From NCBI GenBank assembly GCA_965221215.1, contig OZ244872.1:2914001-2978000 (forward strand): DNA of 64,000 nucleotides. Direction: 5' to 3'. The notes below the pieces were generated by a model. The model searched no databases, was not told the origin of the DNA, and worked only from the letters and a program-made list of their open reading frames with translations. The stretch is from Aldehydirespirator sp965221215 (GTDB lineage Bacteria > Actinomycetota > Acidimicrobiia > Acidimicrobiales > Aldehydirespiratoraceae). A program made the position numbers and the translations under genes. Positions within the stretch are counted from its first letter, which is position 1, and every line of letters begins with the position of its first letter. Shown here piece after piece: positions 51,003 to 60,700 of the stretch.

Positions 51003-51908
51003 TCAGCGGGTGAGGATCAGTTGGAACTCCATGATCCCGTGGTCTTCTACTGACACGACTATGGGAGCGGTGGGGGCGGTGACTCCGTAGTCGCTGAAGG
51101 TCACTTCGCTGGAGCCGACGGCCACGATGGTGTCGCCCACCCGCTGGGCTTGCAGGTCGAAGGTGGCCCGGTTGGTGACTCCCTTGATGGTGAGATCACC
51201 ATGAGCCTGACCCGCGAAGGCCTCGCCCGCGGCCATCTCGGCGGGCAGATCTACCGGCTCGACGAGGGTGAAGGTGGCCAGCGGGAACTCGTTGGTGTTG
51301 AGGGCTCGACGAGCCCGGCCGTCGCGGCTGGAATTGTCGGTTCGCAGCGTGGACATGGTCACCTCCACGGCGGCTGCCACCAAGGCGGTGTCGGTCAGCT
51401 CGATTGAGCCGGACACGTCGGCGGTTCGGCCTACGGCCGTGAAGTCGCCTATTCCTCCAGCGAGCACCTCGTCGACCCTGAACCCGGCGAAGCTCACCGT
51501 TGGCTCGCCCTGCAGGTCGCCGACGTTCTCGGCCACCTGGACGGTCCACACGCCGGCTAGGCCTGCGGAAGTATCAGTCGTTTGGTCTGCGGTTGCCTCC
51601 TCGCCCATGTCGGGGCTGGCCGCGGGCGCGTCGGCTGGGGTTGGAGTGTTGCTGTCGCCGAAGGTGGTTGTTTCGCCGCTGGCCGCGTCAGCCGATGGCG
51701 TGTCGGTGCTCGCGTCACCGGTTCCGGAACCGGTCGAGTCGGCGGCGGCCTCGTTGGCGGAATCGGCTGCTTCGATGCGGGCCACCGTGGTCTCCAGGTC
51801 GACTGCCTCGGGGGCGTCGTCGCGGGTCAGCAGGTAGACGGCGACCACTGCGACGACCAGTACGACGATCGCGATAAGGGTGCCAACGAGGATCTTTGTG
51901 CGTTTCAT
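51003..51908 (-). CDS. Membrane-anchored YceI-like protein
   Basis: The 301-residue protein has an N-terminal membrane anchor (about 3-28, ILVGTLIAIVVLVVAVVAVY) and a Thr/Ala/Ser/Asp-rich linker (about 30-115). A YceI-type lipocalin fold covers about 118-300 (GVWTVQVAENVGDL; SIELTDTALVAAAVEVTMST; RALNTNEFPLATFTL; GDLTIKGVTNRATFDL). YceI proteins bind isoprenoid-like lipids outside the membrane. The start overlaps the micro-ORF upstream (ATGA). Confidence 0.85.
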   Translation of the reverse strand: MKRTKILVGTLIAIVVLVVAVVAVYLLTRDDAPEAVDLETTVARIEAADSANEAAADSTGSGTGDASTDTPSADAASGETTTFGDSNTPTPADAPAASPDMGEEATADQTTDTSAGLAGVWTVQVAENVGDLQGEPTVSFAGFRVDEVLAGGIGDFTAVGRTADVSGSIELTDTALVAAAVEVTMSTLRTDNSSRDGRARRALNTNEFPLATFTLVEPVDLPAEMAAGEAFAGQAHGDLTIKGVTNRATFDLQAQRVGDTIVAVGSSEVTFSDYGVTAPTAPIVVSVEDHGIMEFQLILTR

Positions 51909-51988
51909 GTTGGGCCCTCGGTTGCTTCGCGTATGCCCAGCGCGACTCTCAGGCTCGCTGCGGCGGCGGTGATCTTGGCGGGCTTCAT
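51905..51988 (-). CDS. Micro-ORF 2 of hemL-yceI coupled chain
   Basis: A 27-residue frame starts MKPAKITAAA. Its ATG overlaps the stop of micro-ORF 1 and its stop overlaps the yceI start, both as ATGA. The first ten residues equal those of micro-ORF 1 because 34 bases are exactly repeated (51961-51994 equals 52071-52104). It may be only a coupling device. Confidence 0.35.
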   Translation of the reverse strand: MKPAKITAAAASLRVALGIREATEGPT

Positions 51989-52098
51989 GCTGGGCTCGTG
52001 GCCCTCGTGCGTGTGTCCAGTGCGGCGGTCGCGCCCAGCGCGCCGACGATTGTGTCGCAGGTGGGCTGGGCGGCGGCGGTGATCTTGGCGGGCTTCAT
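51985..52098 (-). CDS. Micro-ORF 1 of hemL-yceI coupled chain
   Basis: A 37-residue frame begins at an ATG overlapping the hemL stop (ATGA), starts MKPAKITAAA and ends at an ATGA shared with micro-ORF 2. It carries one Cys. Two such frames in a row between hemL and yceI with perfect overlaps are unlikely to be random, but translation is unproven. Confidence 0.35.
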   Translation of the reverse strand: MKPAKITAAAQPTCDTIVGALGATAALDTRTRATSPA

Positions 52099-53462
52099 GC
52101 TGGGGTCTCGGCCAGTTCGCGGGCGGTTTCGGCTGCTGCCTTCACGGTGGCTTCGATCTCGGACTCGGTGTGGGCCAGCGACACGAAGATCGCCTCGTAG
52201 GCGCCGGGGGCGAAGGCCACGCCTTGGCGCAGCATCCCGTGGAAGAACCGCGGGTACATGCCGTTGTCGGCTGCTCGGCGGGCCTCGTCGAAGTCGCGGG
52301 GCGGCTCCTCGGTGAAGAACAGGCCCAGCAGCGAACCCACTCGCGGCACGACCGCGGTTACGCCTGCCCCGCCGTCGGCATCCTGCAGCACTGTTCCACC
52401 CGCACCCGACGGCTTGCTTGTTCTCGCGGCCGCGCCTGCCGCCTCGAATGCAGCCTCTAGGCCCTCTTGGAGCGCGGTCGCGGTGGCTTCGAGCTGTTGG
52501 TAGGCGTCGTCGGTCAATAGCTCCAGCGCGGCCAGCCCGGCTGCGGTGGCTAGCGGGTTGCCCGACAGGGTGCCGGCCTGGTACACGCCGCCCAGGGGGG
52601 CCAGGCCCGACATGATCTCTCGGGACGCGCCGAAGGCTCCTACTGGCAGGCCGCCGCCGATCACCTTGCCGAAGCACCAGATATCGGGCTGCACCCCGAA
52701 CCACTCCGCTGCCCCGCCCCGGCATAGCCGGAACCCGGTTATCACCTCGTCGAACAGCAGCAGCGCCCCGACCTTGTCGCAGGCCTGGCGCAGGCCTTGC
52801 AGGAAGCCGGGCTGCGGGGCCACCAGGCCCATGTTGGCCGCCACCGGCTCCACGCAGACCACCGCAACCGATTCGTCCAACTCGGGGACCACGTTGTAGG
52901 GGGCCACGATGGTGTCGGCCACCGCTCCCGCGGTCACGCCCTCCGATCCGGCCAGGCCCTGCTGGGCCACGCCCGAGCCGCCCGCCACCAGCAGAGCGTC
53001 GCTGTGGCCGTGGTAGCAGCCCGCGAACTTCACCATCGTCGGGCGGCCGGTCACGCCCCGGGCCAGCCGCACCGCCGACATCACCGCCTCGGTGCCGCTG
53101 TTGGTGAGCCGCACCATCTCCAGGCCCTCCACCCGGCTGCACATCTCGGCGGCCATCAGTACCTCGTTGCGGGTGGGGGCGCCGTAGCTGGTGCCCCGAG
53201 CCGCCGCGTCCTGCACTGCGGCGGTCACCGCGGGATGGGCGTGGCCCAGGATGCCGGGTCCGTAGCTCTGCACGTAGTCGATGTAGCGGCGGCCCTCCAC
53301 GTCGTACACGAACGGCCCCGACGCCTCGGCCACGAAGTAGGGCGTGCCCCCCACCGACCGGAAGGCCCGCACCGGCGAGTTGACCCCACCGGGGATCACT
53401 CGCTGAGCCTGCTCGAACAGCGCCTCGTTGGTGTCGCCGTCGGCCAGCAATCGGTCGGTCAT
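52095..53462 (-). CDS. hemL: Glutamate-1-semialdehyde 2,1-aminomutase
   Basis: HemL makes 5-aminolevulinate from glutamate-1-semialdehyde, a heme precursor. The 455 residues show IPGGVNSPVRAFRSVGGTP (about 25-43), VRLTNSGTEAVMSAVRLAR, LLLFDEVITGFRL and the PLP-Lys segment CFGKVIGGGLPVGAFG (Lys about 268). It overlaps hemB by four bases and the downstream micro-ORF by four bases. Normal length. Confidence 0.96.
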   Translation of the reverse strand: MTDRLLADGDTNEALFEQAQRVIPGGVNSPVRAFRSVGGTPYFVAEASGPFVYDVEGRRYIDYVQSYGPGILGHAHPAVTAAVQDAAARGTSYGAPTRNEVLMAAEMCSRVEGLEMVRLTNSGTEAVMSAVRLARGVTGRPTMVKFAGCYHGHSDALLVAGGSGVAQQGLAGSEGVTAGAVADTIVAPYNVVPELDESVAVVCVEPVAANMGLVAPQPGFLQGLRQACDKVGALLLFDEVITGFRLCRGGAAEWFGVQPDIWCFGKVIGGGLPVGAFGASREIMSGLAPLGGVYQAGTLSGNPLATAAGLAALELLTDDAYQQLEATATALQEGLEAAFEAAGAAARTSKPSGAGGTVLQDADGGAGVTAVVPRVGSLLGLFFTEEPPRDFDEARRAADNGMYPRFFHGMLRQGVAFAPGAYEAIFVSLAHTESEIEATVKAAAETARELAETPA

Positions 53463-54439
53463 TGCATTGTCTCGGCTAGGTGGCGGGCGAAGTAGGTGAG
53501 CACCACGTCGGCGCCGGCTCGGCGGATGGCGAGCACATGCTCATAAGCCACCGCGTCCAGATCGAGCCAGCCCCGCTCGGCCGCGGCGCACACCATGGCG
53601 TACTCGCCCGAGACGTGGTAGGCGGCCAGCGGCACCTCGCACGCCTGCCGGGCCGCGGCGATCACGTCGAGGTGCGCCAGCGCCGGCTTGACCATCACCA
53701 TGTCGGCGCCCTCGGCCACATCGAGGCGTACCTCGGCGACGGCCTCACGGACGTTGGCCACGTCTTGCTGGTAGGCGCGCCGGTCGCCGCCGTCGGCGAT
53801 GGTCACGTCCACGGCGTCGCGGAAGGGTCCGTAGAGCGCAGTGGCGTACTTGGCCGCGTAGGCGAGAATGGCCGTCTCGACAAAGCCAGAGTCGTCGAGG
53901 GCGCCCCGGATAGCGCCGACCTGGCCGTCCATCATCCCCGACGGCGCCACAATGTCGGCCCCGGCTGTCGCCTGCGCCGCCGCGACCAGCCCGTACAGCT
54001 CCAGGGTGGCATCGTTATCGACCCCGCCGCGGCTGTTGAGCACGCCGCAGTGGCCGTGGTCGGTGTACTCGTCGAGGCACAGGTCGGCGATCAGCACGAC
54101 ATCGTCGCCGAGGTCGGAGCGCAGATCGGCCAGGGCTGCCTGCACGATCCCGTCGGGATTCCAAGCCTCAGACCCGGTGGCGTTCTTGCGCTCGGGCACC
54201 CCGAACAGCACCACCGCGCTGATCCCGAGCGAGCACAGCTCGGCGACCTCGGCCCGAAGCGAGGCTCGGGTGTGCTGGAACTGCCCCGGCAGCGACACGA
54301 TCGGCTCAGGCTCCGAGATCCCCTCGCGCACGAACAGCGGCGCGATCAGATCGGCGGGGTGGAGTCGAGTCTCGGCCACCAGCCGCCGCAGCGCCGGAGT
54401 CCGACGCAGTCGCCGCATACGCCGCTGCGGAAAGCTCAC
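53459..54439 (-). CDS. hemB: Delta-aminolevulinic acid dehydratase
   Basis: HemB joins two aminolevulinates to porphobilinogen. The 326 residues contain DLCLDEYTDHGHCG (about 119-132), a variant of the metal site with fewer Cys, hinting at a Mg-type enzyme. APSGMMDGQVGAIR and the Schiff-base lysine in MVMVKPALAHLDV are conserved. It forms an operon with hemL (four-base overlap). Confidence 0.95.
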   Translation of the reverse strand: MSFPQRRMRRLRRTPALRRLVAETRLHPADLIAPLFVREGISEPEPIVSLPGQFQHTRASLRAEVAELCSLGISAVVLFGVPERKNATGSEAWNPDGIVQAALADLRSDLGDDVVLIADLCLDEYTDHGHCGVLNSRGGVDNDATLELYGLVAAAQATAGADIVAPSGMMDGQVGAIRGALDDSGFVETAILAYAAKYATALYGPFRDAVDVTIADGGDRRAYQQDVANVREAVAEVRLDVAEGADMVMVKPALAHLDVIAAARQACEVPLAAYHVSGEYAMVCAAAERGWLDLDAVAYEHVLAIRRAGADVVLTYFARHLAETMQ

Positions 54440-54508
54440 CCCGCGAGGCTACCCACCACCATCGGGCACCGTCCGGTGTCGGGCCGCGCTGGCCTGCTGG
54501 TTTTCTGG

Positions 54509-54528
54509 ATTCCGGCCTTCGCCGGAAT
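54509..54528. repeat. ATTCCGGC-CTTC-GCCGGAAT hairpin
   Basis: A perfect 8-bp inverted repeat around CTTC, flanked by TTTTCTGG and GACAATGG. Hairpins of this form (GGATTCC...GGAATGAC) are dispersed repeats in many bacteria. Only one copy is in the window. Confidence 0.7.
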
Positions 54529-54588
54529 GACAATGGAGCGCACGCTCTGGGGGAAAAATTGTAGAAAGACGAAAACTACAGAAAGATA

Positions 54589-54601
54589 CCCCCCCCCCCC
54601 C
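54589..54601 (+). repeat. 13-C homopolymer upstream of the giant gene
   Basis: Thirteen consecutive C bases lie about 150 bases before the preferred start of the giant surface protein. Tracts of this length are slippage-prone. It may vary promoter spacing, or it may be a sequencing uncertainty. Confidence 0.7.
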
Positions 54602-54748
54602 TCGATGCCTTGAGATGGTCTAGATTTGGGGGATTACTGAAATTCCCCGGCGAGGCCTTCAGGCATCTCGGCACGGCCTATGGCCGTGTCGGTGGTTGAG
54701 TTCTTGACGCGACGTGGCGGCGGCGGTGCTGTGTTGAGCGGGACTCTT

Positions 54749-57700
54749 ATGCGGCGGCTTGGAGTGGAGGCGCTGGCGGTGCTGGTGCTGGGCTCGCTGT
54801 TGGCGGTGGTGCCCCACGCTGCTAGCGAGGCGCAGACGCCGGCGGCCGGTCTGGTGTTCTCGACCACCTCCATCACGGTCGGAGAGTACGGCGGCAACCC
54901 TGACGGCACCGGCGAGGCGTCCTACACCGTCAAGCTGGCCACCGAGCCCACCCACGACGTGGAGATCACCGTCACCTCCAGCGACCCGAGCGCGGCGTGG
55001 ACGAAGATCGGCCCGGGAACGGGCGGCGAGAAGAACACCCTGACCTTCACCCCGACCAGCTGGAACACCGAGCAGACGATCACGGCGCGAGGGCGCAACG
55101 ACCGCCTCGACAACCCGGGCGACCAGCGGGACGTCAAGTTCAACCACACTTCGGTGTCCAGCGACCCCAACTACAACAACAAGGCGTTCGGGTCGGTGGA
55201 TGTGACCGTCACCGACGAGGACACTGCCGGCATGGACTTCTCGAAGGAGCCCTCACCACCCAAGAGCATGGATGAGGGGAGCACATTCGACTACAGGGTG
55301 TGGCTCACTTCCCAGCCAACGCATGATGTGACGGTCACCGCAACCTCCGCCCACAAGGGCAGGTTGAAGTTTCATACCGGCACTGGCACACCGAGTGACT
55401 CGGTGACCCTCACGTTCACTCCCACCAGTTGGGGCATGCAAGCCCGACAGACCGTGACGATCACCGCTGTGCGTGACTACATCGACAACCTTGGTCCCGA
55501 ACAGACGGTCATCGCTGTCCGCCACACGGCTGCTTCTGTCGATCCCACATACGACGGATTGACGGATACGGAACAACATGTGAACATACGGTTGAAAGAC
55601 CTTGACACCGCAGGAGTGCCCGTCACGGAGCCGGGGTCGACGAACCTCGGCGAGGCCGGGAGCACCACCTACACCGTGAGGCTGGGATCCAAACCGTTGA
55701 GCGCGGTCACGATCCGGGCGACGTCGAGCCTGCCGGGGGTTGCGGTGGTGGGCCTGGGCGCCGAAAACACGGGGCCTCATGTCGACCTCAAGTTCGAGCC
55801 GGACAACTGGAACCAAGCACAGACCGTGACCATCACCGGCATCGACGACGACATCGACCAAGAGGACGACATTCGAGCGGTGACTATCAGCCATGCGGTG
55901 ACCGTCGGCGACGGCGGCATGTACCCGACCACGCGCCAGATCGACTCGGTGTCGGTGAACGTGAACGATGACGACACCGCGGGGGTGTCCATCAGCAACA
56001 GACGGATAACCCTCCCCGAGTCCGGTTTACTTTCCTTTTACACTGTCGAGCTGAGGTCCCGACCGCTGAAGAATGTGACCGTACGGGTTACGTCGGACAC
56101 CCCGTCGGCGGCGAAGGTGAGATGCTGTAGCCCCGCCAGCCCTCCGGGCAGCTTCAGCTTGGTCTTCACCGCTGATGAGAATTGGCGCCGGCCGCAAAGT
56201 GTGTTCGTCACCCCTGTGGATGACAACGTCGAGAACTTCGCTGATCGAACGACGACGATCAGTCATGAGGTGACGGTCGGCGACGGCGGAAAGTACACCA
56301 CCGACTTTCAGATCCCGCCGGTGTTGGTGACATTGACTGATGACGAGACCTCCTCGAGGTCGTCCTTCACCAGTGTCGGAACCGTCCAAGTCAGAACCGT
56401 CCAAGTCGGCGCTCTGCAACAACAGAAGGATGAACTCAACCACTATGTGAGAGGTTCCGGGAACGAAAAGTACTTTGCCAGGGGCGCCGTCACGATCAGG
56501 TTGCCCAACCGACTGCAATTTCGCGGCGATGACTACTGTGCGTTCGAGAGCGGCTCCGGCAATAGCAAGGCGACAGAGATCGCTTTGGAGGGCGGCAACT
56601 GCACAGGAAACGGTTCCGACGGTTCGCCGGTCGGAATGGTGGATGGTGCTTCGGTGAAGGTTCGTTTTCCGGCCAACGGGGTCACGGTGGAGGAGTTGAC
56701 GCGGATCGGCGGTGCGGGATCACAAACGGCGGAAGTGAAGCTCAGCATCACGGGCAAGGCCCTGCGGGAACTGTTTGAAGGCAACCCGGCGAAGGCGAGT
56801 GTGGTGCTGGACATTGGCGGGGTGCTGGTACGCAGTTCCATAATCGACGCAGTAACCGGTAATGCCTGCGACGCCAATCGGAACATTGACGCTGGCAGCA
56901 GCACCTGCCTGACACCTGTTCGCGGACAGATCGACTTCGGTGCCACGGTACACAAGAACTGGCAGCTCTTGACCCGCGACAACCAAATGACCGTCTATGA
57001 GGGTGACGAGATCAAGCTGCGTGTGACCGTTCCTGCGGATCCAACGGCCTTTCGGACACCGCGTGATTGGGAGCTCGGCGTCGCGCTCAAGTACAGCGGG
57101 GAGAACATCACCGAGGACGACCATCCGGGCAGCCCGCTCACCGACGCCGGCCAGACCTTTCTGGGAGTGGGGGCCCGACCCACTCCGCCGAGTCAGCCTG
57201 ATATCCAGACCTACGACTTCAAAGTCGTCGTGCCGACTGACGAGGCAGAGGAACCCGATGAGCAGCTGCATATTCAGATCGACGCCGACGAGGTGCTGCC
57301 GCTGGCGAGGTTCGTGCCAAGTCCGGTGATCGTCACCGTGCGGGACTCGACTCCCACGTCGGTGAAGGTCAGCGTCACCGACGAATACGCCACCGAGCGC
57401 ACCGTCTCACCTCCGGCGCCGGCGGTGATCCGGCTGGAGACCTCACGACCGCTGGCCTCCACCGAGAAGATCGAGGTGCCGCTCGTCATCACCGGCACCC
57501 CGGCGGTAGCACTCGGCGCCGACTACACCCTGGAGGCGGTGCCCGCTGACGGTGTGTCACTGTCGGGCAGCACGGTGACCTTCGACGGCACGGGAGGCGA
57601 CAGCCCCCAAGTGGCCGAGATCCTGCTCCATGCGCTCAACGACGCAGACAAAGACACCGAGGTGCTCACCGTCACCATCCCCAAAGGCGAATCCGACAGC

Positions 57701-60700
57701 GACCCGGACGCCCCGGTGCTCACCGGAACCGGATTCCTGCACAAAGGCGCCAAACAGGACGTGGTGGGCAAAGGCAGCGACACCATCACCTTCATCGAGG
57801 ACGACCCCGACACCTATACGTGGGGACATGCGTGGGTGTTTCCGGCCGGGAGGAATGTTCCTACGAGCAGCGGTAACCTCTCACACGGTTTCATTGGAGA
57901 GGATGGGTTCCGCCGGGTCGGCCAATCCGATGAGTTCGAGGCCAAGCTCGATGTCAACGTCAGCGGCACGGATACCGGCGTTACCAACTTCACCGTAGGA
58001 GTAAAGCTCGCGGGCGCCACCGACGGTCGGGGGGGCTGGACCGGTTCTGGCAGCAACGTCTTCGCAAGCGATGTGGCACTGAACGGTGGAGACGTAACCC
58101 GAGGCGGAAACACCGTGACGGTCGGCCCTTCCATCGAACTCCAGAACGCACCCGACGGCCTAGTCATCCACGCAGCAAAACGCATCAGTGACAGCCGACT
58201 CAGCCTGACGTTCCGTTTGAGTTCTGCGGGCATGGCTGCGCTCCGAACGGACCAGGACTTCGAGGTGAAGATCGGCGGTATGTTGTTGGATGAGAATCAG
58301 CGATTGAACGGCGTCAACCCTACTTCGCTCGTGCAGAAGACTCATTGTGATGAGAACTATGACCTCTCTGAGGTGGGCAAGTGTCGCCCGGTAGTATTCC
58401 GATTCCGATTGCAAGCCGGCCCCGGCATTCATGTCACCGAGTCGGACGGTTCGACGGAGATGGCCGACACTGCCGGCGAGACCGACACCTACACGGTCAC
58501 CCTGGAGGAGGCGCCGTCGGCTACCGTGACCGTCACGCCCACCAGCAGCGACACCAGCGTGGTCACCACCTCGGGACCCTTGGTGTTCAGTCCCAGTGAC
58601 AGCGGAGCGGCGCTCACCAAGACCGTCACGGTCACCACAGCCGCCGGCGGCGACGACGACGCCGACAACCCGGGCGGCTCGTCGGCGGGTGTCACGATCA
58701 CGCACACCATCGCCACCACCGACAGCGACTACAGCGGCCTCACCGTCGATGATGTGACCGTCAACCTCCGCGACGACGAGCCCACGGTGGTCTCCATCGA
58801 GACGGCCACCCCCGTCTTCGGGATCACCGACCTTCTAAAGGAGGGGACCGCCTCCGAGGCGGATCTGCGCACGACACAATTGAGGGTGACATTCAGCCGC
58901 GCTCCGCGCAGGGGCGAATCGGTCGACCTTCCCCTGGCATTGAGCGCCGACGGCGTGGACGATGCGGTGTTCTTCACCGGTGCCGCCCGCAGGGTCGAAC
59001 TCAACCAGTGGACCGTGCCGCAGCAGGGACTGACCGTCACCGGATTCGACGGCGGCAGCGTCGCTCCGGTGCTGTCGGTGGATGCGGGGAATCGGTCCAG
59101 CATTCAGAGTTCTTACAGTATGCGCCTGAGCGTCCGGCACAGCACCGATGACGGCGACAGCACCGACGACCACTTCGAGGTGGGGCTGGCCGGCGGGGCG
59201 GGGGCGATGCTCGAATCGACCTTCGAGGGCGGCGTGGTGGTCGACGATGTCAAATACACCGTGCCGGTCACCCTGATCGACGACGAGGCCCCGCAAGGTG
59301 TGGTGGCAGACACCACACCGCTAGACATCGAAGAGGGCGCAGCCGCGGCGGTGCCGGTGCGCATGGCCGCCCCGATCACCGGCAACGCCATCACGGTGCA
59401 GGCGGCCTACGGACGCAAGGCGGGCGTCACCCACGACGACGCCGCCGTCAACGACAAGCTCCAGCTATCCACCGACGCGCTGTCCTTCACCGCCAGCGGA
59501 GGCGCCACCCCGTGGTGGAAGCCGCAGGCCCTGACAGTGACGGCCGCGCAGGACGACGACGTGTTCGACCATCGCGACATCGAGGTGGAGCTCCAGATCA
59601 GCGGCGAATCGTCGGTGACTCTCGTTCCGGTGACCATCACCGACGACGACGCGCCGCAAGGAACCCTCACCCTGAGCGACACCAGCTTCTCGGTGCTGGA
59701 CTTCGAAGAATACGGCAACTACTGGCGACTGTTCCTGGACGTCACACCCGGCGGCGACTACGTGTTCGCTCGGGCCTCCACAGTATCTTTTGACCACGCC
59801 AGGTTTCTTCTGAGCTACGTGAATGGCAACCCGCAGCGTTATACCACTCTGATATCGCTGGGCTACCAGTATTCGACGGGCACCGAGATGTACACCCCCT
59901 CGGCTCAGTTGGTGGGCGGTCCGGAGGGCCTGAGGATCGGGAGTACAGCCAACTTCTCGAACAAGCCGGACATTCCCCCTCACCAAGAACCGGGGACGCT
60001 AGGACTGGTGGTGCCTGGACTCGGGCCGGGCGGCACGGGCAGGCTGGCGCTCACCTTGACTCCCGAAGCCCGCAAAGCGCTCACAGCCGATACGGAGGTG
60101 ACGCTGCGGATCGGCTACAACTTCATTGAGGGGACCACCAACCGCTATGGCGGGACACCCGCGGGCCGCGACGTCGACCTGTGCGCCGGGAATCCAGATA
60201 TCGATGACGCCACCGTGTGCCCTGCAGCGGAAGCGACGTTCACGCTGGCTCCTCTCGATCAGAACCCGGTGGATCCCGAATGGCTGACCCCGCCCGACGA
60301 CTTGACGATCACCGAGAACGCCAAAGGCACCCCCACGGAGATCAGGGTGGGCTCCCGGGTGCAGGCCATAGATCGAAACGGCGACGTCGTGACCTACAGC
60401 CTCAAGGCGCCGGTCCCGGACGGGTTCAGCATCGGCAAGCGGGGGCAGATCTTCTACACCGGCGCCGGCATCGACCGTGAGGCGCTGACCGACTCACAGA
60501 TCCCCCTCACGGTGGTCGCCACCTCCACCGGCGCCGACGGCAGCGACACCAGTATTGAACAGGCGGTGGTGGTGACCGTCGCCGATGTCGATGAGGGCGA
60601 CGCCACCGTGACATTGCGGGACGACGCCATCGGGCGGGTCGGCTCCACGCTGCATGTCACCGACGTCAGCGGCGACGAAGACGGCGACCCCGCCGCCGAC

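Larger units (their letters stand above)
54440..54748. promoter_or_regulatory. hemB-giant protein divergent spacer
   Basis: No gene is visible here. The spacer holds, in order, the ATTCCGGC hairpin (54509-54528), an AT-rich part with TGTAG...CTACA arms (about 54559-54579), a 13-C run (54589-54601) and GGGGA...TCCCC arms (about 54628-54648). An in-frame ATG at 54680 could start the giant gene earlier. Promoters for both flanking genes are expected here but no strong -35/-10 pair is certain. Confidence 0.5.
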
